Below are positions 1 through 6,888 of a DNA stretch of 22,353 nucleotides, piece by piece. A program made the translations under genes and the position numbers. Numbering within the stretch: the stretch's first letter is position 1; each line of letters starts with the position of its first letter. The notes below the pieces were generated by a model. It did no database searches. It saw nothing but the letters and a program-made list of their open reading frames with translations, and was not told where the DNA came from. Source of the stretch: a virus; the IMG/VR virus record IMGVR_UViG_3300037189_015050, positions 1 through 22,353 of that record. The stretch is one strand, 5' to 3'.

Positions 1-561
1 TACTCGGTCATTACCGATGAATTCTATATACCCGAACCGCAGAACCTCAAGCCTCAAAGTACAACCAATAAGCAAGGTAGAGCGGGTGAACTCGATGACA
101 TCCAACGACAACACGTCATTGACGATATGCTCGGAGCGTGGGATCACAACTATGAACTCTACGAACGTCATATCAACGACTTTGGCCTGGCTAGAGAAAC
201 TGCTCGTGCGATCCTCCCAGTAGGTGGGTACACTGAGTGTTATTGGAAGGCTAATTTAAAGAACTTCTTACATATGGCTCGCTTGCGTATGGATAGCCAC
301 GCACAGTGGGAAATACAGGAGTTTGCTCGTGCTATGTATGATCTTGCTAGACCGTTATTTCCACTAGCTTGTGAAGCATTTGAAGACTATGCTGTTAACT
401 CAGTTAAGGTTAGCCGACTTGAAGTAGAATTACTAAAGAAATTAATCAGCAACGATAAGTGGGTAACACTGTTGGATGGATTACGAGGTGAAGACGGAAT
501 CGCTAATAGATACAATCTTAGCAAAAGAGAACTAGACGAATTCAAGTCAAAGTGGATTTAA
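1..561 (+). CDS. thyX: Flavin-dependent thymidylate synthase ThyX, 3' part (5' end outside window)
   Basis: ThyX makes dTMP from dUMP using FAD, NADPH and methylenetetrahydrofolate, supplying thymidine for phage DNA synthesis. The reading frame is open from base 1, so the start codon lies to the left. The 186 visible residues begin with the YS that ends the ThyX signature (RHRxxS...RYS), followed by the family pattern FYxPE. Further on come the conserved helices: ARxxLPxxxYTxxxW near residues 66-80, then HMARLRMDSHAQWEIQEFA, matching the family's H-xx-LR-xxxxAQxEIR-xxA nucleotide-binding region. Most of the C-terminal two thirds is present and looks intact. Composition is clearly richer in GC than the genes after 1491. 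ThyX is common in marine T4-like phages, so this is taken as core phage DNA. Identification is firm; only the N-terminus is unseen. Confidence 0.95.
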   Translation, partial: YSVITDEFYIPEPQNLKPQSTTNKQGRAGELDDIQRQHVIDDMLGAWDHNYELYERHINDFGLARETARAILPVGGYTECYWKANLKNFLHMARLRMDSHAQWEIQEFARAMYDLARPLFPLACEAFEDYAVNSVKVSRLEVELLKKLISNDKWVTLLDGLRGEDGIANRYNLSKRELDEFKSKWI

Positions 562-566
562 CTATA

Positions 567-600
567 CCTAGATCAGATAAATAAAAACAACTGATCTAGG
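567..600 (+). promoter_or_regulatory. Perfect 10-bp inverted repeat over the fibre promoter and ribosome binding site
   Basis: The arms CCTAGATCAG (567-576) and CTGATCTAGG (591-600) are exact reverse complements around a 14-base loop. The loop carries a late-promoter-like box. The 3' arm contains the AGG of the fibre Shine-Dalgarno. There is no T-run after the stem, so a rho-independent terminator is unlikely. A transcript reading through from thyX could fold and hide the ribosome site. A transcript started at the box in the loop would lack the 5' arm and leave it free. The fold is seen; the switch is inferred from the known T4 precedent (genes such as e and soc). Confidence 0.75.
576..583 (+). 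promoter_or_regulatory. Late-promoter-like box GATAAATA upstream of the fibre gene
   Basis: GATAAATA matches the NATAAATA form of the T4/cyanophage late promoter. T4 late transcripts start about 5-7 bases after this box, here around 589-590, just before the 3' arm of the inverted repeat. The box ends 26 bases before the fibre ATG, leaving room for a normal leader with a Shine-Dalgarno. A structural gene such as a fibre is expected to be late. Confidence 0.65.
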
Positions 601-602
601 AG
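597..602 (+). promoter_or_regulatory. Shine-Dalgarno TAGGAG of the fibre gene
   Basis: TAGGAG lies 7 bases before the ATG at 610 and fixes that start. Its first four bases are inside the 3' arm of the inverted repeat at 567-600, so it would be partly paired in a long transcript. Confidence 0.7.
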
Positions 603-609
603 TTCATTC

Positions 610-1491
610 ATGTCACTTAAAATACGCAGAGGTACCGACGCAGAAAGATTAACAATCACCCCAGCTGAAGGAGAATTAATCTATACTACTGATACCAAAG
701 AGTTATACATTGGAGACGGTAGTACTGTAGGTGGAAATTTAGTAACTTCCGAAGGTAGTGGAGGGGGTAATGGATACACTGGGTCAATTGGTGCTACTGG
801 GTACACTGGATCAATTGGAGCTACTGGTTATACTGGATCTGTACCTTCTGGACCAGCTGGTTATATAGGAAGTTTTAAGGGTCCTTTGTATTCGTATAAT
901 GGAACTGTAGTATATGATGGTTCTACAACTAATAAAATTAGAATCGATAAAATTGTCGGTAGTTCATTTACGGAAGTTAATATTGGAACTTTGACAGAGT
1001 TAAACACATTAAATGTGTATGGTGGACCTCAAAGATGTGTAACATTATATGGTACTGTCAGTGGTACTTATAACATACCAGTTATTGAGATGCGATCATC
1101 TCGAGGAACTATGAGTTCTCCAACACCAATACGTGCAAGTGATATGGCATCTGCATTAAAATCCACTGCCTGGAATGGTCAAGATTATGCGGATATTGGC
1201 GGTGTAATATTTACATCAACTAGTTTAGCAACATCATCAACTTCATCAGGAAAAGTATCTGTGTACTCAGTAGATACTACTGGAAATCCTCATTTCTTTG
1301 ATTTTAACGATAATGGTGATTTATCAGTTGATCGCGGTATTAGGCCAGCTATTTTAACAAGTGCTCCAACAAGTCCTGTTACAGGTACTATATATACAGC
1401 AAACGGCGTTAGTTGGAACCCAGCAAGTAAAGGTGGAAGTAAGCCATATCCTGTATTTTACGACGGTACATCATATAATGCGTTTTATTAA
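610..1491 (+). CDS. Tail fibre / receptor-binding protein with collagen-like repeat
   Basis: A probable virion fibre of 293 residues. Residues 1-45 (LKIRRGT, then AEGELIYTTDTKELYIGDG) match the short N-terminal domain found in Mtd-type and many other phage fibres, which serves to attach the fibre to the virion. Residues 55-88 form a Gly-X-Y tract with the repeated nonapeptide GYTGSIGAT. The rest is rich in Ser, Thr, Gly and beta-forming residues, and the end has a PTSPVTGTIYTANGVSW segment typical of fibre tips. It is short for a T4-like distal fibre, so it may be an accessory or tip fibre. The stop codon overlaps the stop of the facing minus-strand radical SAM gene. It is the last gene with core-like composition before the AT-rich island. 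Fibre assignment is confident; the receptor is unknown. Confidence 0.85.
   Translation: MSLKIRRGTDAERLTITPAEGELIYTTDTKELYIGDGSTVGGNLVTSEGSGGGNGYTGSIGATGYTGSIGATGYTGSVPSGPAGYIGSFKGPLYSYNGTVVYDGSTTNKIRIDKIVGSSFTEVNIGTLTELNTLNVYGGPQRCVTLYGTVSGTYNIPVIEMRSSRGTMSSPTPIRASDMASALKSTAWNGQDYADIGGVIFTSTSLATSSTSSGKVSVYSVDTTGNPHFFDFNDNGDLSVDRGIRPAILTSAPTSPVTGTIYTANGVSWNPASKGGSKPYPVFYDGTSYNAFY
772..840 (+). repeat. 27-bp tandem repeat encoding the collagen-like tract
   Basis: Two full 27-base units (772-798 and 799-825) and a partial third (from 826) encode GYTGSIGAT, GYTGSIGAT, GYTGS. They differ only at a few, mostly third-codon, positions. Copy number of such tracts often varies between related phages by slippage or recombination. 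Confidence 0.85.
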
Positions 1492-2573
1492 AGCCTTTGA
1501 TCTAATTCGCCAAATAGATTAGGATCGTTTACTTGATCAGTTGATGAGTTACAGCAGGTACTTAAACAAGCAAATATTGTTTTTTTCTTGTCTGTAACTT
1601 TCCAACTTTCTTCAATTAATTTAAAAAATTTTCCTTCTAAAATTTCATCCCATCCGTAATTATATAAACAAATTTTATCTTTTCCATAATTATTCCATAT
1701 ATCTAACCATCCGTCGTTAACTTCTTTATGATCGTAAATATATAAAGAACCTGCTATAAAGCAACAAGGAAAGAGTCGTCCTTTACTATCAATATATAAT
1801 GATTTTTCCTTTTTAACAAAACAATGGATTTTTTTTCCAATAGTGTTATCTATAATACCATCTAGTGTAATATTTTCTCTCTTATTCAATAAAACTTTAT
1901 GAACATATTCTTTATTTTCAGGAGGAAGAATTGGAATACCATTAGATCCAATTTTATTCATATTAAACATTTCATCAAACACAAATCTATGACTTTTTTT
2001 TATATTAATAAAAGTAAATCCCATATCTTTTGCCATTTGTTTAGCTTCATCTACTTGATGTTCATTATGTTTAAAAACAATAAATTGCCAATGAGCATTT
2101 CCACCATTAGATAAAAATGCATTAATATTATTCATTAATTTATTCCAATTAACATTGACTCTATATATATGATTAGTATCAGATAATCCATCAATAGCAA
2201 ATTGAACATGTCCGTTTTTTCCGATTGAATGAGCAAGTCTTTTCCAAAATTCAGGAACTTTAAGTCCTCCATTAGTTTCAATCTTAATATAAACATGAGG
2301 AGCTTTTTCTTTTATCCAATCAATTGTTGAAATTAAATTAGGAGCAGCACAGGGATCGCCCATAGTTCCAGCAAACGAAACCCTCTTTATTTTCTTCCAA
2401 ACTTCGTCAGGAATTTGTTGAAAGGCTTTTAATTTTAGATAATCTTGTGTGAACCAACTTCTATCATTATCAAGTGCTTGTCTAGTACACTGCGGGCAAG
2501 CTGCATTACATAAAGAACTGTTTTCTACTTCTAATAACTCAATGTCATATTTAAAAAAACTCATACCTATCAT
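1488..2573 (-). CDS. Radical SAM protein with C-terminal SPASM domain (family A, copy 1)
   Basis: A 361-residue radical SAM enzyme. The SAM-binding [4Fe-4S] motif CxxxCxxC is at C22/C26/C29 (LCNAACPQC). The segment FAGTMGDP near residue 68 stands in for the usual GGE SAM-contact motif, and FAIDGLSDT near 125 fits a barrel strand. A SPASM-like domain follows, with C251, C270-C271 (YIDSKGRLFPCC) and a final group C336/C340/C341, enough to hold auxiliary iron-sulphur clusters. SPASM enzymes often modify peptides or sugars; the substrate here is unknown. It is closely related to the gene at 16901-17989, including LDGLSDT and FKHN.HQ. Its ATG overlaps the stop of the upstream aminotransferase-like gene (ATGA), so the two are translationally coupled. 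An alternative start three codons in is possible. Confidence 0.87.
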   Translation of the reverse strand: MIGMSFFKYDIELLEVENSSLCNAACPQCTRQALDNDRSWFTQDYLKLKAFQQIPDEVWKKIKRVSFAGTMGDPCAAPNLISTIDWIKEKAPHVYIKIETNGGLKVPEFWKRLAHSIGKNGHVQFAIDGLSDTNHIYRVNVNWNKLMNNINAFLSNGGNAHWQFIVFKHNEHQVDEAKQMAKDMGFTFINIKKSHRFVFDEMFNMNKIGSNGIPILPPENKEYVHKVLLNKRENITLDGIIDNTIGKKIHCFVKKEKSLYIDSKGRLFPCCFIAGSLYIYDHKEVNDGWLDIWNNYGKDKICLYNYGWDEILEGKFFKLIEESWKVTDKKKTIFACLSTCCNSSTDQVNDPNLFGELDQRL

Positions 2574-3466
2574 TTACCTACATTTTCTAAGTATCGTATT
2601 AGATTACAAGTACCAACTAATTTATTACCATCCAATGCTACATGTATTGAGGATGTTGGTTTGAGATTAAAATCAGTGCAAATTTTATCATAACGATTAC
2701 TATGTTCATTCCATAAATGATCTATTTCAAGATTATCAATAAAATGATTAGCAATACATATTAACATTGTAGGAATCATCTGATGATCATTCATTATCTT
2801 TATTGAATCAATTGTTCTGTTTCTTTGTAATCTTATTCCTATCCTATTCCATCCTAATCCAAATCCTTTACTAAGACTAAATCCAATACTCTCAATAGAT
2901 GGATGTGAAAAATCAAAATCTATATTTTTAGAAGCAGTAATCCAAGCACAATCAATATGTAATTTACTTCCATTTTCGAAACATTTATCTAGTATATCGT
3001 TCATCTTTGTATGTTTGTTTCCGTTTACAAATGGTAAACTAATTATAATATCTCTATTTTTTAATATATCAGTGTTATCTACTATATGTACAGATGGATA
3101 TAATCGTTGATGATATCTATATTCTCCAGATAAAATCTGAAGTTTATTAACACCATGATACAAATAAAGATTGTCTATATATTGTGTACATCCCAAACAA
3201 ACATCTATATTTGTAAATAATTCAAGATTTTTTAAATTATTTAATTTGCTCGACAGTATTTTTTCTAACATACGTGTTTTAAACAAATCAACAAGATCGT
3301 GTGTACTGTTTTTTTCTAACATAGAATAGTAATTATCTCGAAAATCTTTATTAAAATTTCCATTTATTATATCGTTTATAAGATTTTTAATTTTAGAACT
3401 AAACACAGGGTGTATTCTTTCATATTCTAAAAAAGATTTATCATATGAATTTGGAATTTTAAACAT
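2570..3466 (-). CDS. Compact PLP-dependent aminotransferase-like protein (copy 1)
   Basis: 298 residues with the core of a fold-type I PLP enzyme: a cofactor-binding Asp in LHIDCAW (D172), the Schiff-base lysine in FSLSKGFGLGWNRIG (K200), and the Arg at 208 that follows in aspartate-aminotransferase relatives. The class normally has about 380-420 residues, so part of the small domain is reduced. An N-terminal signature CxGCTxxID (about 90-98) and GEYRYHxRLxP (about 114-124) is shared with the gene at 10319-11182 and probably forms the phosphate-binding turn and substrate pocket. It likely transfers an amino group to a keto acid or keto sugar, but a decarboxylase or lyase is also possible. It is first in a two-gene operon with the radical SAM gene at 1488. 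A CATAAATA box lies 4 bases before its ATG, and there is no Shine-Dalgarno. Confidence 0.72.
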   Translation of the reverse strand: MFKIPNSYDKSFLEYERIHPVFSSKIKNLINDIINGNFNKDFRDNYYSMLEKNSTHDLVDLFKTRMLEKILSSKLNNLKNLELFTNIDVCLGCTQYIDNLYLYHGVNKLQILSGEYRYHQRLYPSVHIVDNTDILKNRDIIISLPFVNGNKHTKMNDILDKCFENGSKLHIDCAWITASKNIDFDFSHPSIESIGFSLSKGFGLGWNRIGIRLQRNRTIDSIKIMNDHQMIPTMLICIANHFIDNLEIDHLWNEHSNRYDKICTDFNLKPTSSIHVALDGNKLVGTCNLIRYLENVGK

Positions 3467-3470
3467 ATCT

Positions 3471-3478
3471 TATTTATG
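3471..3478 (-). promoter_or_regulatory. Late-promoter-like box CATAAATA abutting the start at 3466
   Basis: On the minus strand CATAAATA ends 4 bases before the ATG of the aminotransferase-like gene. No Shine-Dalgarno is visible. A T4-type start 5-7 bases after the box would give a leaderless or nearly leaderless message. It is paired with the plus-strand box at 3495-3502 in the same 40-base divergent gap. Confidence 0.6.
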
Positions 3479-3494
3479 AATTAAAAAGTGCGTA

Positions 3495-3502
3495 TATAAA
3501 TA
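3495..3502 (+). promoter_or_regulatory. Late-promoter box TATAAATA abutting the start at 3507
   Basis: An exact match to the T4 late promoter TATAAATA, ending 4 bases before the ATG of the kinase-fold-like gene, with no Shine-Dalgarno between. The spacing equals that at 8292-8299 and, on the other strand, 3471-3478. Confidence 0.65.
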
Positions 3503-3506
3503 TTCA

Positions 3507-4208
3507 ATGGATATCAACAATTGGCACTTTTATCATAAAATATTAAATGAAACTTTAGAAAGAGAAACAACTCAGATGGTTTACGAACCGAGGATAAACC
3601 AAAAAAAAGATGTTTTTTGTATGAATTTTTGTTATCCCTCTGAATACCAATTAAAGCAAAGAAAAATATATCCAGAATATTACACAGAAGAACTTGTTGA
3701 AAATATGTTTTTTAGAGAAAAAAAATATCTATTACATTGTTCTAAATTTAAATGGGTTCCTGAAATATTAGAAATTAATGAGATTAAAAGACAAATATTT
3801 TTTAAATGGTACAATAATACCTGTAATGAAATACTATATGGAAGAGATAAAAATTTAATTAATATATGTAAAATAAAATATCAAGAAATAATACAAGAAC
3901 AATTAAAAAATCAAATATATAAATTATCAGCATATCCACATTGTTATTATTTAGATAATAATTTAGAAATGAAAACTTTTGATTTCTATGCATGTTGTAC
4001 TGAAGATACTAAATTTATTAAATTAGAAAATATTAAAGGATTACTAGGTGATAGTAGTTATAGATTTTTAGAATGTGAAAAGAACGGATATATTAATTTA
4101 AAATTAATGTTTACAAATACTATGTTAAAATATTCGTTTTGGCCAAATAATTTAACTAAAGAAATCTATGAAAATTTTATAGATAAAAATATTATATCCA
4201 AAAATTAA
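3507..4208 (+). CDS. Kinase-fold-like protein, possibly inactive (copy 1)
   Basis: 233 residues, very rich in Asn, Lys, Ile and Tyr. I see a weak resemblance to the protein-kinase or aminoglycoside-phosphotransferase fold: a helix with conserved Glu/Arg (MFFREKKYL), a hinge-like WVPEILEINEIKRQIFFKW, then a segment in the place of the catalytic loop (YKLSAYPHCYYLDNN) followed by TFDFYACC where a DFG-type metal site would be. The HxD catalytic Asp is not present. The gene at 5645-6334 has the same order of motifs and is a likely paralogue. The role could be regulatory, or substrate binding without phosphotransfer. It is a single gene between divergent and convergent neighbours, and overlaps the 3' end of the gene at 4192-4740 by 17 bases. 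Fold assignment is inference and may be wrong. Confidence 0.4.
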   Translation: MDINNWHFYHKILNETLERETTQMVYEPRINQKKDVFCMNFCYPSEYQLKQRKIYPEYYTEELVENMFFREKKYLLHCSKFKWVPEILEINEIKRQIFFKWYNNTCNEILYGRDKNLINICKIKYQEIIQEQLKNQIYKLSAYPHCYYLDNNLEMKTFDFYACCTEDTKFIKLENIKGLLGDSSYRFLECEKNGYINLKLMFTNTMLKYSFWPNNLTKEIYENFIDKNIISKN

Positions 4209-4740
4209 AAATATATTTTGGAGTTATGCCACAATTTGATCCAGCATGCCATAATTTTCTATTGTTCCATTTAAATACATCACCTATTTGTTGATTATAA
4301 AAACAAGAATCTCCTACAAAAAAAGAATGTCCTGGAGATTGTGGAATTATATGACAATGAAATCTAACGGATTCTTTAGATAAAGTTGCTTCATCGTCTG
4401 TTACATCCCAATGCCATGGAGCCATTTTTCCGGGATTGATTCGACTAATCCATGCATATTCTGGACCATTATTTGTTACTCCTGTCCATTTGATAAACTT
4501 TTTAACTATAGATCTATCAAAATTAATTCCTGGCAAAAACATATCCCATCCAGCAACACCACCGTCGTGGATAGTTTTATACCCTAATCTTTCCCATAAT
4601 ATAGCAACTTCATCTATACCTTCTATATTATCAGTTGCTTTGTGTCTTGGCCCAATATATGCTGGCTCTTGATCTTTTAAAGAATCAACAACTTCATTCC
4701 AATTTATAATTCCGGAACAATTTCCAAAATACTCTATCAT
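4192..4740 (-). CDS. Aspartyl/asparaginyl hydroxylase-like 2-oxoglutarate oxygenase
   Basis: 182 residues forming one double-stranded beta-helix domain. The iron ligands of the HxD...H triad are visible: H110 and D112 in MAPWHWD, and H165 in LWHAGSN. RFHCHI (R126, H128) matches the RxH strand seen in the AspH (aspartyl/asparaginyl beta-hydroxylase) family. The usual Arg that binds 2-oxoglutarate after the distal His is replaced by Lys (K175) or lies elsewhere. Such enzymes hydroxylate amino-acid side chains or small molecules in the cytoplasm using Fe(II), O2 and 2-oxoglutarate. It is second in a minus-strand pair after the gene at 4783-5589, with its own strong Shine-Dalgarno. The substrate is unknown. 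Confidence 0.72.
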   Translation of the reverse strand: MIEYFGNCSGIINWNEVVDSLKDQEPAYIGPRHKATDNIEGIDEVAILWERLGYKTIHDGGVAGWDMFLPGINFDRSIVKKFIKWTGVTNNGPEYAWISRINPGKMAPWHWDVTDDEATLSKESVRFHCHIIPQSPGHSFFVGDSCFYNQQIGDVFKWNNRKLWHAGSNCGITPKYIFNFWI

Positions 4741-4782
4741 AAAGATACTTATCTCCTGTTAATTAATAAAGTAAGAAAAAAA
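4741..4782 (-). promoter_or_regulatory. 42-base gap with Shine-Dalgarno AGGAG for the gene at 4740
   Basis: On the minus strand AGGAG (4757-4753) lies 12 bases before the ATG at 4740, a rather long spacing. The rest of the gap is A/T-rich with no clear promoter box or terminator stem. Confidence 0.55.
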
Positions 4783-5589
4783 TTAATAACAATCTAAATG
4801 ATCTATCCCTAATTTCTTCCTAAATTCATCTGAAAATTTTCCATCTATGCGTAAGCCATAACTTTGTTCTATTATTTTATCTCCACCGTGCCAATCTTGA
4901 TCATTCCACCAAGCTGCTCGTGTATTGATATAGATTTTATTTTTCTTTTCAGGATCCCATAAGTAAAAAGGTTTCTTGGTATTAGGACGAATATGTATAA
5001 ATTCATTACGATGAGAATAATACTCTTGATCCTTACCTTTTGACCCATCTAGATCACGATGTTCAAACGGAATACCATCGGCTTCGCAATGAAAAAAGAT
5101 AACTCTACCAATATTATTAAATATATTAGAAGTTATCATATTTTCTATCCATTTAACTGTATTTGGAAAATACTTTGCTTCTTCTGTTAATTTCCTCGGT
5201 GAGGTTCTATCGTCCCAACTCCCTTGGTCCCAAAGAAAATAATAAATGTAAGGATCATATGCTCCCATTGCCATTTTAATATATCGAGTAAATTTATTTC
5301 TAATCCTAAAATCATGGAAATCTTTATAAAGATCAATTCCACCTTGTTTTATTGGATCATCATCAGGCAAATCTAAAAACTCATCTATAGCTTTATATAT
5401 AGGTTTCCATGATACTAGATAACTCATGTCTTTTAAAGAAAATCCAGGTTTCATCCATGTTCCTTCTTTAGCAAATTCTCTAGCTTCCGCAAAACCTCGA
5501 ATAATTTCTGGTTGTAACTTATTAAATGTATTCATATCAATATATGATTCTAAATCTAAATAAGGTTTATTATTAATTCCTTTAATCAT
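4783..5589 (-). CDS. 2-oxoglutarate/Fe(II) oxygenase-like protein, larger form
   Basis: 268 residues. The C-terminal half has the signs of a double-stranded beta-helix oxygenase: HRD at H177/D179 in PFEHRDLDG, EFIHIRP as the next core strand, H234 in DQDWHGGD as the distal iron ligand, and R247 in YGLRIDGKF, in the right place for a 2-oxoglutarate carboxylate clamp. The first 160 residues are a helical N-terminal part of unknown role. It is first in a two-gene minus-strand unit. A Shine-Dalgarno GGAG (5603-5600) sits 10 bases before the ATG. It faces the plus-strand operon at 5645 across a 55-base divergent gap. The fold is supported by the spacing of His, Asp and Arg; the reaction and substrate are unknown. 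Confidence 0.62.
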   Translation of the reverse strand: MIKGINNKPYLDLESYIDMNTFNKLQPEIIRGFAEAREFAKEGTWMKPGFSLKDMSYLVSWKPIYKAIDEFLDLPDDDPIKQGGIDLYKDFHDFRIRNKFTRYIKMAMGAYDPYIYYFLWDQGSWDDRTSPRKLTEEAKYFPNTVKWIENMITSNIFNNIGRVIFFHCEADGIPFEHRDLDGSKGKDQEYYSHRNEFIHIRPNTKKPFYLWDPEKKNKIYINTRAAWWNDQDWHGGDKIIEQSYGLRIDGKFSDEFRKKLGIDHLDCY

Positions 5590-5644
5590 ATAGAACTATC
5601 TCCAATTAACATATATAAGATAGTTATCAAACAGAGGATATGAA
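5590..5644. promoter_or_regulatory. Divergent gap with Shine-Dalgarno sites on both strands
   Basis: The gap serves the minus gene at 5589 (GGAG, 5603-5600) and the plus gene at 5645 (GAGG, 5634-5637, 7 bases from ATG). Between them an A/T-rich core has CATATATAAG (5610-5619), which may be a -10-like element, but there is no NATAAATA box. This junction therefore differs from the ones at 3467-3506 and 8263-8303. Confidence 0.5.
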
Positions 5645-6334
5645 ATGATTTTTAATTATTATTATAATAATCTTCCGGAACACGGTCTTTGTCGCAATAA
5701 TTTAATTTACACAAGCTTAATATCATCTGATCAAAAAACATTTTGTCAATGGTACTATAACGATACTGAGTATCACAAAGGACAAAATCAAGTAATTGAT
5801 CCAGAAAAAATGGAAGAAAAATGGGAACGAGAAGTAAAATTTCTAACATTATTAAGTAATACCAACCTAGATATAATTCCAACTATACTAGATATAGATT
5901 ATAAGAATAAAAAAATATTTTTAGAAATTGATGGAGTTGATTTTTGGCAAAGAAGTTTAGATAAAAATAATTGCTCTTTTGATGAGATACTACCAGACTG
6001 GCAAGATCAAATGTTAGAAATGATTAAAATTTATCGTAAGTTAAAAATCTATAAATATTCTATGCATCCAAGTAGTTATTTTTTAGTAAATAAAAAATTA
6101 AAAAGTATTAATTATTTTTTTACATACAATCACGACGAAAATCAAATTAGTATAAAAGATGTCGAAAGTCATATATATAGCACAAGACAGGAAGAACTAA
6201 AGAAATATACAGAAAAACTTGGAATAGTTTGGGATAAACCTCAAAGTTTCGATATATTACAAAAATTATGTTGGGAGAGTTTCAGAACAAATTATCCAAA
6301 AGATTTTATAGAGAAAGTATTATGTATAAAATAG
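5645..6334 (+). CDS. Kinase-fold-like protein, possibly inactive (copy 2)
   Basis: 229 residues with the same motif order as the gene at 3507-4208: an early strand pair, a helix with WEREVKFLTLL, an IIPTILDIDYKNKKIFLEIDG hinge-like segment, then YKYSMHPSSYFLVN in the catalytic-loop position and SINYFFTYN in the DFG position. Both the catalytic Asp and the metal-binding DFG Asp are missing, so if this is a kinase fold it is probably a pseudokinase or uses other residues. The ATG at 5645 has a good Shine-Dalgarno. It is first of a three-gene plus-strand operon and overlaps the next start by 13 bases. The function is unknown; the kinase comparison rests only on pattern and on the paralogue, whose FDF is closer to the canonical motif. 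Confidence 0.4.
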   Translation: MIFNYYYNNLPEHGLCRNNLIYTSLISSDQKTFCQWYYNDTEYHKGQNQVIDPEKMEEKWEREVKFLTLLSNTNLDIIPTILDIDYKNKKIFLEIDGVDFWQRSLDKNNCSFDEILPDWQDQMLEMIKIYRKLKIYKYSMHPSSYFLVNKKLKSINYFFTYNHDENQISIKDVESHIYSTRQEELKKYTEKLGIVWDKPQSFDILQKLCWESFRTNYPKDFIEKVLCIK

Positions 6335-6888
6335 TTCCATTTACTGACGATTTAGATCTTTCTAATTTTTATTATGAAGCAAGTATTAGAGGATTTACTA
6401 ATAATTCTTCTAAAAAATCATTAGTTGATTGTTTTATAAACGAAAGAGAGAAACAAGTTTTTATTTTATATTTTAATGATATTGCTATTGGTAGTGTAGG
6501 TGCTCATAGTTTTGATGATGTTATGGGCAAAAATAGTTATAGAATAGCTGCTCGTACATGCGTATTTACAAATTACTTAGATAAAGATTACAACAAAGCA
6601 TTACGTACTATAAGTGTAATAACTAAACATCAAAATCCAACAGCTCAATTTCTAATACCTGCTTGCTTAAATTGGGTACCAGAAAATTCAAAACTTTATA
6701 TTACATCTAATGAAAGTTTGGTTGGGACACAAAGATTAGTACATAAGATTTTTGGACCTGCAATGGAAAAACAAAATGTAATGAAACGCATAAAAGAAGT
6801 ATTTTATAGAGGGTCAATTCAAACAGTATGGGAATTCTTTCCTAAAGAATTTTTAATACAATTAAACAATAACAAGAGATGGCAATGA
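6322..6888 (+). CDS. Possible GNAT-type N-acyltransferase
   Basis: 188 residues from the ATG at 6322. This start overlaps the previous gene by 13 bases and fits better than an upstream in-frame ATG at 6268, which would extend deep into that gene. The pattern resembles GNAT folds: a helical start, a strand pair QVFILYFNDIAIGSVGAHSF, a following strand YRIAARTCVFTNYL, then a late strand and helix KLYITSNESLVGTQRLVHKIF where GNATs often have an Asn-containing pantetheine contact. No clear Q/RxxGxG/A acetyl-CoA loop is seen, so assignment is tentative. If right, it would acylate an amine, which would fit the aminotransferase-like genes in the island. It is coupled to the next gene through an ATGA overlap. 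Confidence 0.4.
   Translation: MYKIVPFTDDLDLSNFYYEASIRGFTNNSSKKSLVDCFINEREKQVFILYFNDIAIGSVGAHSFDDVMGKNSYRIAARTCVFTNYLDKDYNKALRTISVITKHQNPTAQFLIPACLNWVPENSKLYITSNESLVGTQRLVHKIFGPAMEKQNVMKRIKEVFYRGSIQTVWEFFPKEFLIQLNNNKRWQ

Noticed and set aside
567-600. Inverted repeat as a rho-independent terminator for thyX
   Set aside because: The stem is followed by a Shine-Dalgarno and start codon, not a T-run, and a late-promoter box is in the loop. A translational switch fits better.
1899-2664. Plus-strand open frames opposite the radical SAM and aminotransferase-like genes
   Set aside because: They are antisense to well-supported genes and have no recognisable motifs or ribosome sites.
6050-6057. TATAAATA ending 4 bases before an in-frame ATG (6062) inside the gene at 5645-6334
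   Set aside because: It lies in the middle of a coding region, in a segment aligned with the paralogue at 3507-4208. Chance matches to the box are expected every 1-2 kb in such AT-rich DNA, though an internal start cannot be excluded.
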